This document shows, one piece after another, positions 60,712 to 64,000 of a DNA stretch of 64,000 nucleotides (positions are counted from its first letter, which is position 1; each line of letters begins with the position of its first letter). Both the position numbers and the translations under genes were made by a program. The notes beneath the pieces were generated by a model. That model was given only the letters and a program-made list of their open reading frames with translations, searched no databases and was not told where the DNA came from. Origin of the DNA: Microcoleus vaginatus HSN003 (GTDB lineage Bacteria > Cyanobacteriota > Cyanobacteriia > Cyanobacteriales > Microcoleaceae); NCBI RefSeq assembly GCF_022701255.1, contig NZ_CP031705.1:6076001-6140000 (forward strand), written 5' to 3'.

Positions 60712-63180
60712 TTAATGGCTCAATGCGAATTCGGGCAATTTCGGCTCAGATGAACCATCGGGGACTACCTTAACCTGACCGTTTTCATCCACATCAACGA
60801 TCGCTTTTTGGCCTTCTTTGAGCTTCCCAGAGAGCATTTCCTCAGCCAGTACATCTTCTAACAACCGCATGATTGCGCGGCGTAAAGGTCGAGCACCGTA
60901 GCTGGGATTGTAGCCTTCTGTAACTAACAAGTCCTTGAACCGATCCGTCACCGACAAAGTAATACCCTGTTCGGTTAAGCGGCTGAAGACTTGCTGCAAC
61001 ATGATGTCCGCAATCTGCTTGACTTCTTCCCTGTTCAACTGGCGGAAGACGATAATCTCATCCAAGCGGTTGATAAATTCGGGACGGAAAAACTGTTTCA
61101 GTTCTTCGTTTACCAAGCTGCGAACCCGGTTGTACTGACCGTCGGCTGCACTTTCAGCAAACTCGAAACCGAGACCGCCGCCGCCTTTTTCAATCACTCG
61201 CGAACCAATGTTTGAGGTCATGATCAGCAGTGTATTTTTAAAGTCTACTGTCCGACCTTTAGCATCGGTCAAGCGCCCGTCTTCCAAGATTTGCAGCATC
61301 ATGTTGAAGACATCCGGGTGAGCTTTTTCGATTTCGTCGAACAAGATGACTGTGTAAGGACGGCGCCGGACTGCTTCTGTTAGTTGGCCACCTTCGTCGT
61401 AGCCGACGTAACCCGGAGGCGAACCGATGAGTTTAGAAACCGTGTGGCGTTCCATGAATTCGGACATATCTAACCGAATCATGGCTTCTTCGGAACCGAA
61501 GAAATAAGTTGCCAGGGCTTTTGTAAGTTCGGTTTTGCCGACGCCTGTGGGGCCGGAAAAGATGAAACTGGCGATCGGGCGATTGGGATTTTTCAAGCCT
61601 ACCCGTGCGCGACGGATAGCCCGAGAAACTGCGCTGACAGCTTCTTCTTGACCAATCAAGCGCTGGTGCAAAGTATCTTCCATGTGCAGCAGCAATTCCG
61701 ATTCCGATTCTGTCAGCTTGCTGACCGGTACTCCCGTCCAATTAGCCACGATGTGGGCGATGTCTTCTTCGGTGACGATGGGAGAAATTCTGATCTGGCT
61801 TTTGTTGATAGTAGCTGCGGCGATTTCGGCTTCGATTTCTAATTCGCGATCGCGCAATTTGCCAGCTTTATCAAAGTCTTGCTCGCGTACCGCAGCATCT
61901 TTTTCTTTGCTAACAGCCGGAAGTTGTTTTTTGAGTTCTTTAACTTCGGGCGGGGTTTGCGAGTTCAAGACGTGGACGCGGGAACCTGCTTCGTCAATTA
62001 AGTCGATCGCCTTGTCTGGCAAAAACCGATCGTTAATGTACCTGTCTGACAGTGTAGCCGCTGCTTCTATAGCTGCATCGGAAATTGTCAGTCTGTGGTG
62101 CTGTTCGTAGGCCGATCGCAACCCGTACAATATTTCTATTGTTTCAGCCACGCTCGGTTCACCGACTTTGATCGGTTGGAAGCGGCGTTCTAAGGCTGCG
62201 TCGCGCTCGATGTGCTTACGATATTCGTCCAAGGTAGTGGCGCCGACACACTGCAATTCGCCTCTAGCAAGGGCGGGTTTGAGCATATTGGAGGCGTCCA
62301 TGCTGCCTTGAATTGCGCCTGCACCAACTAAGGTGTGAATTTCATCGATTACCAGAATGATGTTGCCGGCAGCACGAATTTCGGCCATGATTTTCGTCAG
62401 GCGTTCTTCAAATTCGCCGCGGAACTTTGTACCAGCAATCAGCGAACCCATATCGAGGCTGATTACTTGTTTGTCTTCTAAAATTTCCGGGACGTTTCTA
62501 TTAACAATCCGCTGGGCTAGGCCTTCGGCGAGGGCGGTTTTGCCGACTCCTGGTTCGCCTACTAACACTGGATTGTTCTTCGTGCGGCGACCTAGCACTT
62601 GGATCACGCGCTCAATTTCATTTTCGCGACCCACTACGGGATCGAGTTTGCCGGCTGCGGCTAACTTGGTCAGGTTTGTGCCAAATTCTTCTAAAGTCGG
62701 GATTTTGCGATCGCCGCTATCTCCCCTACCTCCGGGTACTGCCGCGACTTCTCCCACGGCACGAATTACCTGCGTGCGGACTCTCTGGCGATCGATCCCC
62801 AAGTTTTGCAGCACCTTCGCCGCCACCCCTTCATCGTCCTGAATCAGCCCCAGCAGGATATGCTCGGTGCCGATGTAATTGTGGCCTAACTGCCGCGCTT
62901 CGTTAAGCGCCGTCTCAAAAATGCGCTTGACGCGGGGCGTAAAAGGAATTTCCGGCGGGAGGAACCCAGAACCTCTACCGATGATATTTTCGATTTCATT
63001 GCGTGCCTCTTTCAAGTTGAGGCCCATATCCAGTAATACTTTTGCAGCGATGCCAGTGCCTTCGCCGACGAGTCCCAGAAGAATTTGCTCGGTGCCTACA
63101 AAATTGTGACCGAGGCGCCGCGCTTCCTCTTGGGCTAGCATGATTGCTTTAATGGCTTGTTCTGTAAAGCGTTCAAACAT
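60712..63180 (-). CDS. clpC: ATP-dependent Clp protease, ATPase subunit ClpC
   Basis: A HSP100 unfoldase that feeds substrates to ClpP, 822 residues. The N domain has two Clp_N repeats (1-145, starting MFERFTEQAIKAIMLAQEEARRLGHNFVGTEQ and repeating GHNYIGTEHILLGL). AAA domain 1 has Walker A GEPGVGKTAL and Walker B VIDEIH. The UVR-type middle domain (VSKEKDAAVREQDFDKAGKLRDRE) distinguishes ClpC from ClpB. AAA domain 2 has GPTGVGKTEL and LFDEIEKAHPDVFN. In cyanobacteria ClpC is essential and associated with chaperone and protein-import functions. The 3' end lies behind a palindrome-rich spacer. Confidence 0.97.
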   Translation of the reverse strand: MFERFTEQAIKAIMLAQEEARRLGHNFVGTEQILLGLVGEGTGIAAKVLLDMGLNLKEARNEIENIIGRGSGFLPPEIPFTPRVKRIFETALNEARQLGHNYIGTEHILLGLIQDDEGVAAKVLQNLGIDRQRVRTQVIRAVGEVAAVPGGRGDSGDRKIPTLEEFGTNLTKLAAAGKLDPVVGRENEIERVIQVLGRRTKNNPVLVGEPGVGKTALAEGLAQRIVNRNVPEILEDKQVISLDMGSLIAGTKFRGEFEERLTKIMAEIRAAGNIILVIDEIHTLVGAGAIQGSMDASNMLKPALARGELQCVGATTLDEYRKHIERDAALERRFQPIKVGEPSVAETIEILYGLRSAYEQHHRLTISDAAIEAAATLSDRYINDRFLPDKAIDLIDEAGSRVHVLNSQTPPEVKELKKQLPAVSKEKDAAVREQDFDKAGKLRDRELEIEAEIAAATINKSQIRISPIVTEEDIAHIVANWTGVPVSKLTESESELLLHMEDTLHQRLIGQEEAVSAVSRAIRRARVGLKNPNRPIASFIFSGPTGVGKTELTKALATYFFGSEEAMIRLDMSEFMERHTVSKLIGSPPGYVGYDEGGQLTEAVRRRPYTVILFDEIEKAHPDVFNMMLQILEDGRLTDAKGRTVDFKNTLLIMTSNIGSRVIEKGGGGLGFEFAESAADGQYNRVRSLVNEELKQFFRPEFINRLDEIIVFRQLNREEVKQIADIMLQQVFSRLTEQGITLSVTDRFKDLLVTEGYNPSYGARPLRRAIMRLLEDVLAEEMLSGKLKEGQKAIVDVDENGQVKVVPDGSSEPKLPEFALSH

Positions 63181-63609
63181 ATTTTTTCTATCCTACTGTC
63201 TTGGCGAGGGCTGTATCGCTGCTGGTGAGGAGCGATTTGGAACACTACACAAATTATAGATGTAAATTTTTGTGTATTTCGTTCTCTAACAATGTATCTT
63301 GCTAAGGGAGGAGGGACAGTGGGGAGAGCCGAATAGTAGGGGTGTGGTTGCCGTCCGCTGTCGATCGGATATTAATTGAGAATAATAGTAGCAAAATGGC
63401 TTGATTGCATGAATACTATCATTTTATGTACAAATTGTATTCTTGTTCGAGCAAATAAAGCTTGATTTTTGTTGGCTTAAGTAGATGGTTGAATTAAGCA
63501 TATAACAGTTGCCCTGTCAAGACTTTTGACGGTTGAGGGTGGTCGTGCCGTCAGTCAACAGCGAACAGCGACTCGAATCAGATATATTTTCAACTCTCAG
63601 GAGAACTCC
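63181..63609. other. Divergent spacer upstream of clpC and a kinase gene
   Basis: 429 bp with AT-rich stretches. It should hold the clpC promoter (leftward) and the kinase promoter (rightward). No gene or confident promoter motif was identified. Confidence 0.5.
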
Positions 63610-64000
63610 ATGCAATTTCTCTCGCAATACCAAATCCACTCCACTCTCCACGAAGGTATCGAAACAATTATTTATCGAGGACAAATCCCCAGCCACCAGG
63701 ATACAACCGTACTCAAAATCCTGAAAGCTGAATATCCCACCCTGGATGCAATTACCCGGATCAAGCACGAGTATCGCATTCGCCAACATTTAGACCATCC
63801 GGGCCTCGTTAAAGTCATTAGCCTAGAAACCTTTGACAACCGTCTCGGCTTGCTTTTAGAAGACTTTGAGGGCGAATCTCTCGATCGCCTCATGTCCAGA
63901 CAAAAGCTCGAAGTCATCACTTGTTTGAGGTTTGGCATCCAACTCATAAAAACTTTAGAATATCTACACCTTCAAAAAATTATTCACAAAGATATTAAGC
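63610..64000 (+). CDS. Serine/threonine protein kinase, 5' part (runs off window)
   Basis: The first 130 codons of a Hanks-type kinase, open at the right edge. It reads QFLSQYQIHSTLHEGIETIIYRG (degenerate Gly-rich loop), TTVLKILKAEYPTLDAITRIKHEY (Lys of motif II in VLKIL, and a Glu in KHEY), LDHPGLVKVISLETFDNRLGLLLEDFEGESL (hinge), and HKDIK (catalytic loop, usual H-R-D-L-K with K for R) at the end. An ATG follows AGGAG by five bases. In filamentous cyanobacteria a kinase domain of this form usually begins a very large protein with AAA, GAF and histidine-kinase domains; that cannot be seen here. Confidence 0.88.
   Translation, partial: MQFLSQYQIHSTLHEGIETIIYRGQIPSHQDTTVLKILKAEYPTLDAITRIKHEYRIRQHLDHPGLVKVISLETFDNRLGLLLEDFEGESLDRLMSRQKLEVITCLRFGIQLIKTLEYLHLQKIIHKDIK

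Overview
The window is chromosomal DNA of a filamentous, Oscillatoriales-type cyanobacterium, most like Microcoleus/Oscillatoria/Phormidium. The grounds are the very frequent HIP1-type GCGATCGC/CGATCG words, the cyanobacterial type of glutamate-cysteine ligase, cyanobacterial ClpC and 2-Cys peroxiredoxin, many PAS/GAF signalling proteins, and abundant heptanucleotide tandem repeats and palindromes in the spacers. The species is an inference.

Layout. 1-6.2 kb: the 3' part of a GAF histidine kinase running in from the left, then a 1384-residue PAS-GAF-LOV-GAF-PAS-GGDEF-EAL protein whose EAL domain carries about 140 residues of translated spacer-type repeat. 6.8-12.4 kb: aconitase B with a clean terminator, a YetF-like membrane protein, a decayed toxin-antitoxin remnant, a cupin and an exported pentapeptide-repeat protein. 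12.6-19.5 kb: a peptide-type ABC substrate-binding lipoprotein, a 1611-residue hybrid histidine kinase and a small HTH fragment. 19.7-24.3 kb: a tight four-gene operon of SpoIIE/PP2C phosphatase, RsbW-like kinase, STAS protein and PAS-class III adenylate cyclase, laid out like Pseudomonas siaABCD but with a cAMP-forming output. 24.8-34.4 kb: metabolic and housekeeping genes (mnmA, NAD(P)HX repair, peptidoglycan-binding protein, TerB-like, M61 peptidase, Crp/Fnr regulator, CysQ-like phosphatase).

34.4-41.2 kb is an insertion-sequence nest. It holds a decayed IS701-like element with a CTAA duplication, an IS630-like element with TA duplication just upstream of a glycosyltransferase start, and a 3.16-kb element inside that glycosyltransferase. 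The last element itself carries a nested IS630-like copy and a 377-bp terminal duplication. Removing the large element with one TTGTTA copy restores a continuous 350-codon glycosyltransferase frame.

41.5-64 kb: an intracellular-type GH13 glucanohydrolase with a starch-binding domain, an Rpn-type nuclease and a second Rpn-like fragment, an HD phosphohydrolase, a Mo-nitrogenase-C-domain pseudogene, a conserved cyanobacterial protein of unknown role, an AI-2E-type permease, gshA, trmL, a LysM/M23 peptidoglycan hydrolase behind a long structured leader, tRNA-Met(CAU), two consecutive peroxiredoxins, a 1349-residue polytopic membrane protein, clpC, and the 5' end of a serine/threonine kinase gene running off the right edge.

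The main themes are second-messenger signalling (c-di-GMP and cAMP, phosphorelay and partner switching), redox/thiol defence (gshA, two peroxiredoxins), cell-wall maintenance and heavy repeat/IS activity. The strongest candidate for a little-described system is the partner-switching/adenylate-cyclase operon. The most unusual sequence feature is the repeat invasion of the EAL domain.
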